A stretch of DNA of 5,172 nucleotides, from NCBI GenBank assembly GCA_910578235.1, contig CAJTPP010000106.1, positions 1 through 5,172 of the forward strand, read 5' to 3'. Numbering within the stretch: position 1 is the first letter of the stretch; every line of letters begins with the position of its first letter. The position numbers and the translations under genes are program-made. This DNA comes from an uncultured Clostridia bacterium (GTDB taxonomy: Bacteria > Bacillota > Clostridia > UBA1381). This document shows positions 1-5,172 of the stretch, piece by piece. Below the pieces are notes generated by a model. The model was not told where the DNA came from. It did no database searches and saw nothing but the letters and a program-made list of their open reading frames with translations.

Positions 1-16
1 ATAAAATAATTTAATG

Positions 17-44
17 TTTACAAAATATGAAAATATGATATAAT
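17..44 (+). promoter_or_regulatory. Strong sigma-A type promoter with extended -10
   Basis: The -35 box TTTACA (17-22) is separated by 16 bases from a perfect -10 box TATAAT (39-44). A TG one base upstream of the -10 (36-37) makes it an extended -10 promoter. The predicted start is about 50-52. It is the only convincing + strand promoter upstream of the protease operon. It coincides with the 5' end of a long foldable RNA, which supports the assignment. Start-site position is inferred from spacing only. Confidence 0.75.
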
Positions 45-171
45 ATTATTGCGGCATAATTTCATATTAATTTTTGTACATAAAGTATGTATTTTTGCTA
101 TGATAAAAATGCATGCTCTGTTTTCGCATACTTTTGTGCAATAATTATCGAAATTGTGTCGCAGCAATTGG

Positions 172-196
172 AGTAATGTATTTTTAGTGCGTTACT
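172..196 (+). promoter_or_regulatory. Possible antiterminator hairpin
   Basis: Bases 172-180 (AGTAATGTA) can pair with 188-196 (TGCGTTACT) in nine consecutive pairs, two of them G-U, around a 7-base loop. Bases 188-195 are also most of the 5' strand of the terminator stem (186-195). The two hairpins therefore cannot form together. This is the geometry of an antiterminator/terminator switch. The pairing is visible, but a regulatory role is inference, and an AT-rich sequence can give such pairings by chance. Confidence 0.35.
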
Positions 197-236
197 ATGC
201 AGTACTCTACTTTGCACAGTGTGACGCACTTTTTTT
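186..236 (+). terminator. Intrinsic (Rho-independent) terminator in the leader
   Basis: Bases 186-195 (AGTGCGTTAC) pair with 221-230 (GTGACGCACT) in ten pairs, one of them G-U. An internal loop separates this from an apical hairpin, 198-204 with 208-216 (two bulged T, loop CTC). A run of T covers 230-236. The T-run lies only on the 3' side in + orientation, while the other strand would have A's there, so the terminator acts on rightward transcription. It sits 85 bases upstream of the protease start codon, so a transcript from the promoter at 17-44 must read through it to reach the operon. Confidence 0.8.
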
Positions 237-320
237 GCAGAAAAAATGCCGTAATAAAACATTAAAATTTTTATTTGTTTAAAAAACACTGAATTATATT
301 ATAGAAAGGAGGTTTATATT
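237..320. other. AT-rich gap between leader terminator and protease gene
   Basis: No gene or clear promoter is seen here. The best -10-like strings (TATATT 295-300, TATTAT 297-302) have only a weak -35 (TTGTTT 275-280). They would place the transcription start at or inside the Shine-Dalgarno sequence, so they are unlikely to serve the gene. The Shine-Dalgarno itself, AAAGGAGG at 305-312, is near perfect and lies 8 bases before the ATG at 321. Confidence 0.5.
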
Positions 321-1442
321 ATGAAAAAAAAGATATTATTATTTCTCGCATTTTATTTTATTATACAATCTGTTGTTTACGCGGGTAACAATGTAAATAT
401 ATTTGTAAATAAAAATTCATTGAATTCAGAAGGTCTTATAATAAATGATACTACATATATTCCGCTTAGAGCGGTCAGCGAAGCGTTGGGAGCAGATGTT
501 AGATGGGATGGAATCACAAATAGTGTATATGTTGACTCAAATGAAGAAACTCTTACATCAAAAATTATCGAAACTGCCAGTGAAAGTGTCGTTGCTATCG
601 TAGGAAATTATAACGCGGAGCATACAGCCGGTTCTGTTTCCGATTATAATGGATTAACTGCTCACGGTACAGGTGTTGTTATACGTTCCGGCGGAACTAT
701 CCTTACAAACGCACACGTAGTAAGTGATATAAAAAATATAACTGTTGTATTTTACGATGGAGAAAGTTATTCCGGACAAGTACAGTATATAGATAAAAAT
801 TCCGATCTTGCCATTGTAAAAGTAGACAGACTTGGTCTTAAACCAATTACTTTCGCAGATCAGAATAGTGTCTTTTCCGGTCAGTCAGTAATCGCAATAG
901 GCACTCCGCTTTCACTCTCAATGCGCAACAGCGCGTCTAAAGGAATTATAAGCGGAGTAAATGTATCTGTGGATGGCGCGTATTATCCGCTGCTTCAAAC
1001 GGACGCCGCAATAAACGGTGGTAACAGCGGCGGACCGCTTCTCAATATGAAAGGACAGCTTATAGGAATTAATTCTTCCAAATACGCGGGTGTAGGAATT
1101 GAAGGACTTGCCTTTTCAATTCCTCTTGATACGATAAATTACGTGCTCAATCAATTCGACAGAACTGGTAAAGTCTTAAGAGCAGATTTAGGCATTACAC
1201 TGGAAAATTCATGGGAAGCTCGTATCGGTCTTCCTACTAAAAAAGGAGTTACTGTAAAAACTTCATCATTACCCGAATTCAAAGCAGGCGATGTTATAAA
1301 TAAAATAAATAATATTGATATACACAGTATTGTGGATTATAACAAAGCGTTGCGTGATACTTATGTATCAGGAAGCATAAATATAATATATACAAGAGAT
1401 GGGATACAAATATCTGCGGATATTGTTCCTATTATTAATTAA
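321..1442 (+). CDS. Exported HtrA/DegP-like trypsin-fold serine protease with stalk domain and compact PDZ-like tail
   Basis: This predicted secreted protease has 373 residues. Residues 1-21 form a Sec signal peptide (MKKK, hydrophobic core, likely cleavage after VYA at 21), so the protein is released rather than membrane-anchored like many HtrA proteins. Residues 24-73 match one unit of the copper-amine-oxidase N-terminal-like (stalk) domain, with the hallmark YIPLRAVSEALGADVRWD. The S1C catalytic domain runs from about 78 to 275. Its triad is visible as His132 (TNAHVV), Asp162 (NSDLAIVKV) and Ser236 (GGNSGGPL). Residues 286-372 resemble a PDZ domain (DLGITLE, then AGDVINKINNIDI), but the usual region around the peptide-binding loop is shortened and no second PDZ is present. 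The start is fixed by AAAGGAGG 8 bases upstream and by the signal peptide beginning at the ATG. HtrA proteases degrade or refold damaged envelope proteins; the substrate here is unknown. The next gene follows after 16 bases, so they are probably co-transcribed. The terminator at 186-236 may limit expression. The protease assignment is secure; orthology to a named htrA is not. Confidence 0.92.
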   Translation: MKKKILLFLAFYFIIQSVVYAGNNVNIFVNKNSLNSEGLIINDTTYIPLRAVSEALGADVRWDGITNSVYVDSNEETLTSKIIETASESVVAIVGNYNAEHTAGSVSDYNGLTAHGTGVVIRSGGTILTNAHVVSDIKNITVVFYDGESYSGQVQYIDKNSDLAIVKVDRLGLKPITFADQNSVFSGQSVIAIGTPLSLSMRNSASKGIISGVNVSVDGAYYPLLQTDAAINGGNSGGPLLNMKGQLIGINSSKYAGVGIEGLAFSIPLDTINYVLNQFDRTGKVLRADLGITLENSWEARIGLPTKKGVTVKTSSLPEFKAGDVINKINNIDIHSIVDYNKALRDTYVSGSINIIYTRDGIQISADIVPIIN

Positions 1443-1446
1443 CGAC

Positions 1447-1452
1447 AGGAGA
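1447..1452 (+). promoter_or_regulatory. Ribosome binding site that fixes the start of the second operon gene
   Basis: AGGAGA lies six bases before the ATG at 1459. The frame is open back to an ATG at 1399, but that start lies inside the protease gene, has no Shine-Dalgarno sequence, and would put 20 extra residues before a standard MKKR signal peptide. The start at 1459 is therefore preferred. Confidence 0.85.
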
Positions 1453-1458
1453 ATAATT

Positions 1459-3351
1459 ATGAAAAAAAGATTAATCGCAGTTCTACTTTCTATGTTAACA
1501 ATAATTTTTGCTATGCCATTTTCACTGGCGGACAATGACAAGGTGGAAATATCATTTAAAGTCGGAGATAATGTTCTAAGTATAAACGGCGTTGAAACAG
1601 AAGTTGAAACTCCGTATGTTGCCGGTGAAGGCACAACGCTCGTGCCACTAAGAGTAATTACAGAAGCTTTCGGCGCGCAGGTTGACTGGCAGGACAAAAC
1701 AAAAACAATAACTCTTTCTTATCCTGATGTGAATATTGTTTTACAAATTAACAATATAATTGCTAAGGTAAACGACCATAATGAAACTCTTCTTGAGGCT
1801 CCCGCACTTTCTGAGAACGGTGTAACAATGGTTCCTTTGAGATTTATTTCTGAAACTTTTGGCGCGTCAGTTAATTATGACAACTCAACAGGCAAAATAC
1901 TCGTTACAAAAGAAAAAGTTGGAGACGGACAAACTGTAATTGGAACTACCGAAATGGAAAAAACAGGAGACAGTTATTATGGATGGAGTATTGATACGCC
2001 AAAACAAATGCAAATGACATACAGGCGTCTCGACGGACTCAGTACAGAATTTACCGCAGATGATGAAAGCGAACTATATATAGATGTATATAAGTATACT
2101 AAAGATACCATTACTCCATTTGATGAAAAATTTTCAAATATAAAAGATTCTTTTTCAAAATACACACTCACAGAAGCAGAGAAACTTACTGACGAATCAG
2201 GTAATCAATATATGCATTTCCAGGCAAAGGATAAAGATACAATAATAGATTACTGTGAATATTATGGACAAAATTATACTACATACAACATTACAGCATA
2301 TATCAATATTAGTGATGATACATCAATAAAAAATATGATTTTATCAATATCAAATAGTTTTAAACTTGGAAATCTTGATAATCAGACATATGATCTTTCA
2401 AACGTGTCTGACAATATGAGAATTATTCAGGATGATAAATATAAATTAAATTTTAAAATCCCAGCGGATTTTATGCAGCGCACAAATTCCGAGTCTGAAA
2501 ATGAATTTTATTTTGTCAGTCCCGACGCTGATTCTCATGCTTCAGTATCACTTGCTATTTATTCAAAATCATCTGATATAACCGCTCAGACTCTTGCTCA
2601 AAATGATCATGACAGCAGGATTAAATCTATGAATATTGATTTTTCAACAATATCCGATGTAATTTGTTCAGATGATAACATCTACAGCTATACTCATCAT
2701 ATTTCAGGTTCATCAAAGAATGATGAATATATTATTGATACTTTTTTTGAAAAAGGCGAATATGTTTATAATATGGCCGTAAGCGTTGATTCAATAAATG
2801 ACGCGCAAAAATCAAATACAATTATTTCCAGTCTGCAAACGGAAGAACTTGACACGTCTAAAATTGGTAAGCTGCTGAGAAATGATCCCGACGAAAATAC
2901 AATGTCAACAAATAAAATAAGTAACTACAGTTTTGAGCTTCCCACATCATGGAAAACAATATCTTCGGGACAAACAGGCTCAGATTCATACAATGGCTTA
3001 TATTTAAATATAACAACAGGAGCGACTATTTCTTTTATGAAAGTTACAGACAGCGAATATAAAAAAGGATCTCTTTCAGAGACTGCTAATGCTTTTAAAA
3101 AACATCTCGAACAAAACAGTAAAATTAAAATTGTAAACAATATTGCATATACAAATTTGGATGATTACCGTTATGCATATTTTACATATAAATCAACACA
3201 GGATAACGGTGAAGTTATTTATTCTACAGTATATATAAAAACAGATACTAATGAACTTATAGTATTTTCACTTTCTGAAAATGAAATATATTATCAAAAA
3301 TCAGGCAATGAAACATTTTTAAACGGAATATTATCATTGAAAAAGAATTAA
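1459..3351 (+). CDS. Exported stalk-domain protein with three PsbP/Mog1-like repeats
   Basis: This secreted protein has 630 residues and unknown function. Residues 1-24 are a Sec signal peptide (MKKR, hydrophobic core, likely cleavage after SLA at 24). Residues about 30-150 carry two units of the copper-amine-oxidase N-terminal-like domain, seen as LVPLRVITEAFGAQVDW (61-77) and MVPLRFISETFGASVNY (124-140). After a linker, the rest reads as three diverged copies of one alpha/beta module at about 172-303, 325-464 and 487-630. Each opens with a short strand and a proline or aromatic motif (YYGWSIDTP, YKLNFKIPADF, YSFELPTSW). Each ends with an aromatic strand followed by a helix such as MILSISNSFKL, TIISSLQ or GILSLKK. 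That pattern resembles PsbP/Mog1-like lipoprotein domains, but this is inference from layout, not a profile match. The two Cys (266, 403) sit in separate repeats. There is no lipobox, LPXTG, transmembrane anchor or catalytic motif. The protein may bind cell wall, ligand or another protein. It lies 16 bases after the protease gene, probably in one operon, and shares the stalk module with it. Confidence 0.9.
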   Translation: MKKRLIAVLLSMLTIIFAMPFSLADNDKVEISFKVGDNVLSINGVETEVETPYVAGEGTTLVPLRVITEAFGAQVDWQDKTKTITLSYPDVNIVLQINNIIAKVNDHNETLLEAPALSENGVTMVPLRFISETFGASVNYDNSTGKILVTKEKVGDGQTVIGTTEMEKTGDSYYGWSIDTPKQMQMTYRRLDGLSTEFTADDESELYIDVYKYTKDTITPFDEKFSNIKDSFSKYTLTEAEKLTDESGNQYMHFQAKDKDTIIDYCEYYGQNYTTYNITAYINISDDTSIKNMILSISNSFKLGNLDNQTYDLSNVSDNMRIIQDDKYKLNFKIPADFMQRTNSESENEFYFVSPDADSHASVSLAIYSKSSDITAQTLAQNDHDSRIKSMNIDFSTISDVICSDDNIYSYTHHISGSSKNDEYIIDTFFEKGEYVYNMAVSVDSINDAQKSNTIISSLQTEELDTSKIGKLLRNDPDENTMSTNKISNYSFELPTSWKTISSGQTGSDSYNGLYLNITTGATISFMKVTDSEYKKGSLSETANAFKKHLEQNSKIKIVNNIAYTNLDDYRYAYFTYKSTQDNGEVIYSTVYIKTDTNELIVFSLSENEIYYQKSGNETFLNGILSLKKN

Positions 3352-3403
3352 ATTTTTATATATAGCTATTCAAAACTGTTCTTTTTGTTAACGATTAAGA
3401 ATA

Positions 3404-3456
3404 TAACAGTGATCATAATAATTATGATATTGTAATAATTAAAAGTAACAGCGATC
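3404..3456. repeat. AT-rich dyad and short direct repeat in the convergent intergenic region
   Basis: Bases 3412-3419 (ATCATAAT) and 3421-3428 (ATTATGAT) form an 8-bp dyad. It can extend to 3406-3410 with 3429-3433 if G3411 is bulged. There is no T-run after it on either strand, so it is not a terminator. TAACAGTGATC (3404-3414) recurs as TAACAGCGATC (3446-3456), 10 of 11 bases identical. The role is unknown, and chance in AT-rich DNA is possible. Confidence 0.3.
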
Positions 3457-3472
3457 TTTACCGGTGACAAAC

Positions 3473-3507
3473 AAAAAATCTGCCGCGCTTAGCGCGGCAG
3501 ATTTTTT
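3473..3507. terminator. Bidirectional intrinsic terminator shared by convergent genes
   Basis: Bases 3473-3488 and 3492-3507 are perfect inverse complements: a 16-bp stem with a TTA loop. The core is GC-rich (CTGCCGCGC / GCGCGGCAG), flanked by six A on the left and six T on the right. Each strand therefore ends in a hairpin plus U-run. On the + strand it can end the operon finishing at 3351. On the - strand it lies 12 bases beyond the gpmI stop codon. Confidence 0.93.
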
Positions 3508-3519
3508 CGTTATCTTTTT

Positions 3520-5037
3520 TTATTTTACAATAAGGCTTTCACCGGTCATAGCTTCAGGCTTTTCAAGTCCCATCAAATCAAGCATTGTAGGACAAAGATC
3601 GCAAAGTCTGCCTGTTTTCAGTTTAACATCTCCGGCGCCGATTAAAATCATCGGAACAGGATTTGTCGTATGCGCCGTAAACGGGGCTTTTGTAACAGGA
3701 TCAATCAAACAATCCGCATTACCGTGATCAGCTGTGATAATCGCCTGACCGCCTTTGGCAAGTATGGCGTCCACCATTCTGCCGACACATTCGTCAACTG
3801 CTTCTACCGCCTTAACTGCCGCGTTAATAATTCCCGTATGTCCCACCATGTCACAGTTAGCGTAATTCAAAATTATAACGTCAAACTTATCAGAATTTAT
3901 CGCGCCGACAACCGCGTCTGTTACCTCATAAGCGCTCATTTCAGGCTTCATATCAAATGTCTCTACATCAGGCGACTTAATAAGTATTCTTTCTTCACCC
4001 TCGAACTGTTTTTCTTCACCGCCGTTAAAGAAAAATGTAACATGCGCATATTTCTGTGTTTCGGCAATTCTTAATTGTGTAAGTCCTTTTTTGCTGATAT
4101 ATTCACCAAATGTCATTTCAAGAGACTCCGGGGGATAAGCCACTGTAACATTCGGCATTGACTCGTCATACTGTGTCATACACACAAAATTTACAGGAAA
4201 ATATTCTCTGTTAAATCCGTTAAAATCAGGATCAACAAAGGTTCTTGTAATCTGTCTCGCTCGATCCGGACGGAAATTGAAGAAAATAACGCTGTCTCCT
4301 TCCTTTACCATACCGTTTTTATCAATAACTGTCGGAATAACAAACTCGTCCGTAACATCATTTTCATATGAATTTCTTACAGCGGTTACAGCGTCGGTTT
4401 CCTGAACACCCTCACCTCGGACGATCGCATTATACGCTTTTTCTACTCTGTCCCATGCGTTGTCTCTGTCCATAGCATAAAATCTACCCATAATTGTAGC
4501 AATACTGCCTGTGCCGATTTCATTGATTTCCTTTTCAAGCTGTTCCATAAAGCCCGCGCCCGAGGCAGGGGGAACATCACGTCCGTCAAGGAAAGTATGA
4601 ATATAAACCTTATCAATGCCTTTTTTCTTCGCCATTCTCAAAAGTCCATAAAGATGCTCATTATGACTGTGCACACCGCCGTTTGAAAGAAGTCCTATAA
4701 GATGCAGTGACTTTCCGTTTGACTTAGCGGCGTCCATAGCGTCTGAAAGAGCTTTTATATCATTAATCTTACCCTCATTTATATCTTTTGTAATTTTTAC
4801 AAGCATCTGATACACAACTCGTCCAGCTCCGATATTTGTATGTCCGACCTCGCTGTTTCCCATCTGTCCGTCGGGAAGTCCTACATCAAGACCGCTGGCT
4901 GAAAGCTGCGTGTTCGGGTATTTAGCAAAATATTTATCAAGATTAGGCTTATTTGCGGCTGTTATCGCATTGCCCTCTGTGTTTTTGTTGATACCGTAAC
5001 CGTCCATTATTATCAATGCTATTGGTTTCTTTGCCAT
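3520..5037 (-). CDS. gpmI: 2,3-bisphosphoglycerate-independent phosphoglycerate mutase
   Basis: This cytosolic glycolytic enzyme interconverts 3-phosphoglycerate and 2-phosphoglycerate through a phosphoserine intermediate, using two Mn ions. The 505-residue length is normal for the family, and the protein has the alkaline-phosphatase fold with an inserted phosphotransferase domain (about 75-310). Metal ligands and catalytic residues, assigned by analogy to the Bacillus enzyme, are all present: Asp12 (MDGYG), Ser62 (MGNSEVGH, the phosphorylated serine), Asp396 and His400 (NCDMVGH), Asp437 and His438 (ADHGN), and His456 (FTAHT). Substrate-binding residues include His123 (GGVHSH), Arg153 and Asp154 (DGRD), Arg185 and Arg191 (GRF, MDRD), Arg256 and Arg259 (FRPDRAR) and Lys329 (QKY). 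AAAGGAGA lies 7 bases before the ATG, which fixes the start. In many Firmicutes gpmI sits in a gap-pgk-tpiA-gpmI-eno operon; here it has its own promoter and terminator and faces an unrelated operon. The coding sequence is visibly more GC-rich than its neighbours, as expected of a highly expressed core gene. Confidence 0.98.
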   Translation of the reverse strand: MAKKPIALIIMDGYGINKNTEGNAITAANKPNLDKYFAKYPNTQLSASGLDVGLPDGQMGNSEVGHTNIGAGRVVYQMLVKITKDINEGKINDIKALSDAMDAAKSNGKSLHLIGLLSNGGVHSHNEHLYGLLRMAKKKGIDKVYIHTFLDGRDVPPASGAGFMEQLEKEINEIGTGSIATIMGRFYAMDRDNAWDRVEKAYNAIVRGEGVQETDAVTAVRNSYENDVTDEFVIPTVIDKNGMVKEGDSVIFFNFRPDRARQITRTFVDPDFNGFNREYFPVNFVCMTQYDESMPNVTVAYPPESLEMTFGEYISKKGLTQLRIAETQKYAHVTFFFNGGEEKQFEGEERILIKSPDVETFDMKPEMSAYEVTDAVVGAINSDKFDVIILNYANCDMVGHTGIINAAVKAVEAVDECVGRMVDAILAKGGQAIITADHGNADCLIDPVTKAPFTAHTTNPVPMILIGAGDVKLKTGRLCDLCPTMLDLMGLEKPEAMTGESLIVK

Positions 5038-5111
5038 ATCAATTTCTCCTTTATTATATTAATTATGTTTACAACAGATATTATATTTTTTCTCCAAAAG
5101 GAAATATTTAT

Positions 5112-5130
5112 GCTGTCTGTAAATTACAGC
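5112..5130 (-). promoter_or_regulatory. Palindrome at the start of the gpmI transcript, possible operator or 5' hairpin
   Basis: CTGTAA (5117-5122), A, TTACAG (5124-5129) form a 13-base dyad. An overlapping alternative pairs GCTGT (5112-5116) with ACAGC (5126-5130). The dyad lies just downstream of the predicted gpmI transcription start (about 5131), a usual place for a repressor site, but it could equally be a stabilising 5' hairpin in the mRNA. I do not recognise it as a known operator. Confidence 0.35.
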
Positions 5131-5137
5131 CTACAAT

Positions 5138-5166
5138 ATATTATCACAATATTTGTATTTTGTAAA
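5138..5166 (-). promoter_or_regulatory. gpmI: gpmI promoter, sigma-A type with extended -10
   Basis: Read on the - strand, TTTACA (5166-5161) is followed by 17 bases and then TAATAT (5143-5138). TG at 5146-5145 gives an extended -10. The predicted start is near 5131, leaving a leader of about 94 bases before the gpmI ATG. Other TATAAT strings nearer the gene (5085-5080, 5058-5053) lack a usable -35. Confidence 0.65.
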
Positions 5167-5172
5167 TAAATT

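Larger units (their letters stand above)
51..236 (+). ncRNA. Candidate structured RNA or attenuated leader (about 185 nt), family not recognised
   Basis: Transcription from the promoter at 17-44 would start near 51 and meet an intrinsic terminator ending near 236. The first 112 bases can form a rod: 51-63 pairs with 150-162 (13 pairs, two G-U), 68-72 with 143-147, 74-80 with 135-141, and 82-90 with 126-134 (one G-U, with U81 bulged). That is about 34 pairs with only small interruptions. The 35-base apical region (91-125) can form a further AU hairpin, 91-96 with 105-110. The rod begins exactly at the predicted first transcribed base, which is unlikely in random AT-rich DNA. After a 9-base linker come a hairpin (172-196) and the terminator (186-236). 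I see no conserved core of a riboswitch, T-box, 6S RNA, SRP RNA or tmRNA. The sequence cannot show whether this is an independent small RNA or the leader of the protease operon. No ribosome-binding site supports a peptide in it. Confidence 0.5.

Noticed and set aside
77..96. Small hairpin TACATA-AAG-TATGTA followed by five T, resembling a terminator
   Set aside because: The stem is only six bp and nearly all A-T, too weak for termination. The same bases fit better in the long rod.
87..176. 29-codon + strand frame that could be a leader peptide (stop codon inside the 5' arm of the possible antiterminator)
   Set aside because: There is no Shine-Dalgarno sequence, the start is buried in the predicted rod stem, and there is no run of one amino acid's codons as in classical attenuators. 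The position of the stop is intriguing but not enough.
51..236. 6S RNA
   Set aside because: Length and rod shape fit, but there is no large central bubble, the 3' end lies in a separate terminator hairpin, and no conserved 6S bases are recognised.
51..236. Known riboswitch or T-box leader
   Set aside because: I looked for the conserved cores of T-box, c-di-GMP, c-di-AMP, SAM, TPP, cobalamin, fluoride, ykkC and Mn elements and saw none.
98..289. 63-codon open frame on the - strand
   Set aside because: It starts with GTG, has no Shine-Dalgarno sequence, runs antisense through the terminator hairpin and shows no recognisable protein features.
1399..1458. Upstream ATG extending the second operon gene by 20 residues
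   Set aside because: It overlaps the protease gene, lacks a ribosome-binding site and would bury the MKKR signal peptide. The ATG at 1459 has AGGAGA at the right distance.
1368..1697. 109-codon - strand frame
   Set aside because: It is a shadow across the end of the protease gene and the start of the stalk-protein gene, with no ribosome-binding site and low-complexity content.
1459..3351. Copper amine oxidase enzyme
   Set aside because: Only the N-terminal stalk-type domain is present. There is no topaquinone catalytic domain or copper-binding histidine set.
3464..4074. Two + strand frames (3464-3727 and 3670-4074) opposite gpmI
   Set aside because: Both are antisense shadows of gpmI. The first also runs through the bidirectional terminator.

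Overview
The window looks like chromosomal DNA from a low-GC, Gram-positive, anaerobic Firmicute, most likely class Clostridia. The evidence is the strongly AT-rich intergenic DNA, the AGGAGG-type ribosome binding sites, the lysine-rich Sec signal peptides, and two secreted proteins carrying copper-amine-oxidase N-terminal-like ('stalk') domains, a module common on Clostridia and Paenibacillus surface proteins. Nothing suggests phage, transposon, CRISPR or plasmid origin, and no tRNA or rRNA is present.

Left end (1-320): no protein gene is supported. This stretch holds a near-consensus sigma-A promoter (17-44), then a segment whose RNA would fold into a long rod starting exactly at the predicted transcription start (about 51). 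A 25-base hairpin (172-196) and an intrinsic terminator (186-236) follow, and they are mutually exclusive. It is either a free-standing structured RNA of about 185 nt or an attenuated leader for the genes downstream. I recognise no known RNA family in it.

Middle (321-3351, + strand): a two-gene operon with a 16-base gap. The first gene encodes an exported HtrA/DegP-like serine protease with a short stalk domain before the catalytic domain and a compact PDZ-like tail. The second encodes an exported 630-residue protein with two stalk-domain units followed by what I read as three diverged copies of a PsbP/Mog1-like alpha/beta domain. The shared stalk module and the tight spacing suggest that the two act together at the cell envelope.

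Right end (3520-5037, - strand): gpmI, the cofactor-independent phosphoglycerate mutase of glycolysis, with all expected catalytic residues. It appears to be transcribed alone from its own promoter (5138-5166), with a palindrome just after the predicted start site. It converges on the envelope operon, and one perfect 16-bp hairpin with T-runs on both strands (3473-3507) can terminate both transcripts.

The least explained part, and the one most worth follow-up, is the structured RNA at 51-236. The tandem-domain architecture of the second secreted protein comes next.
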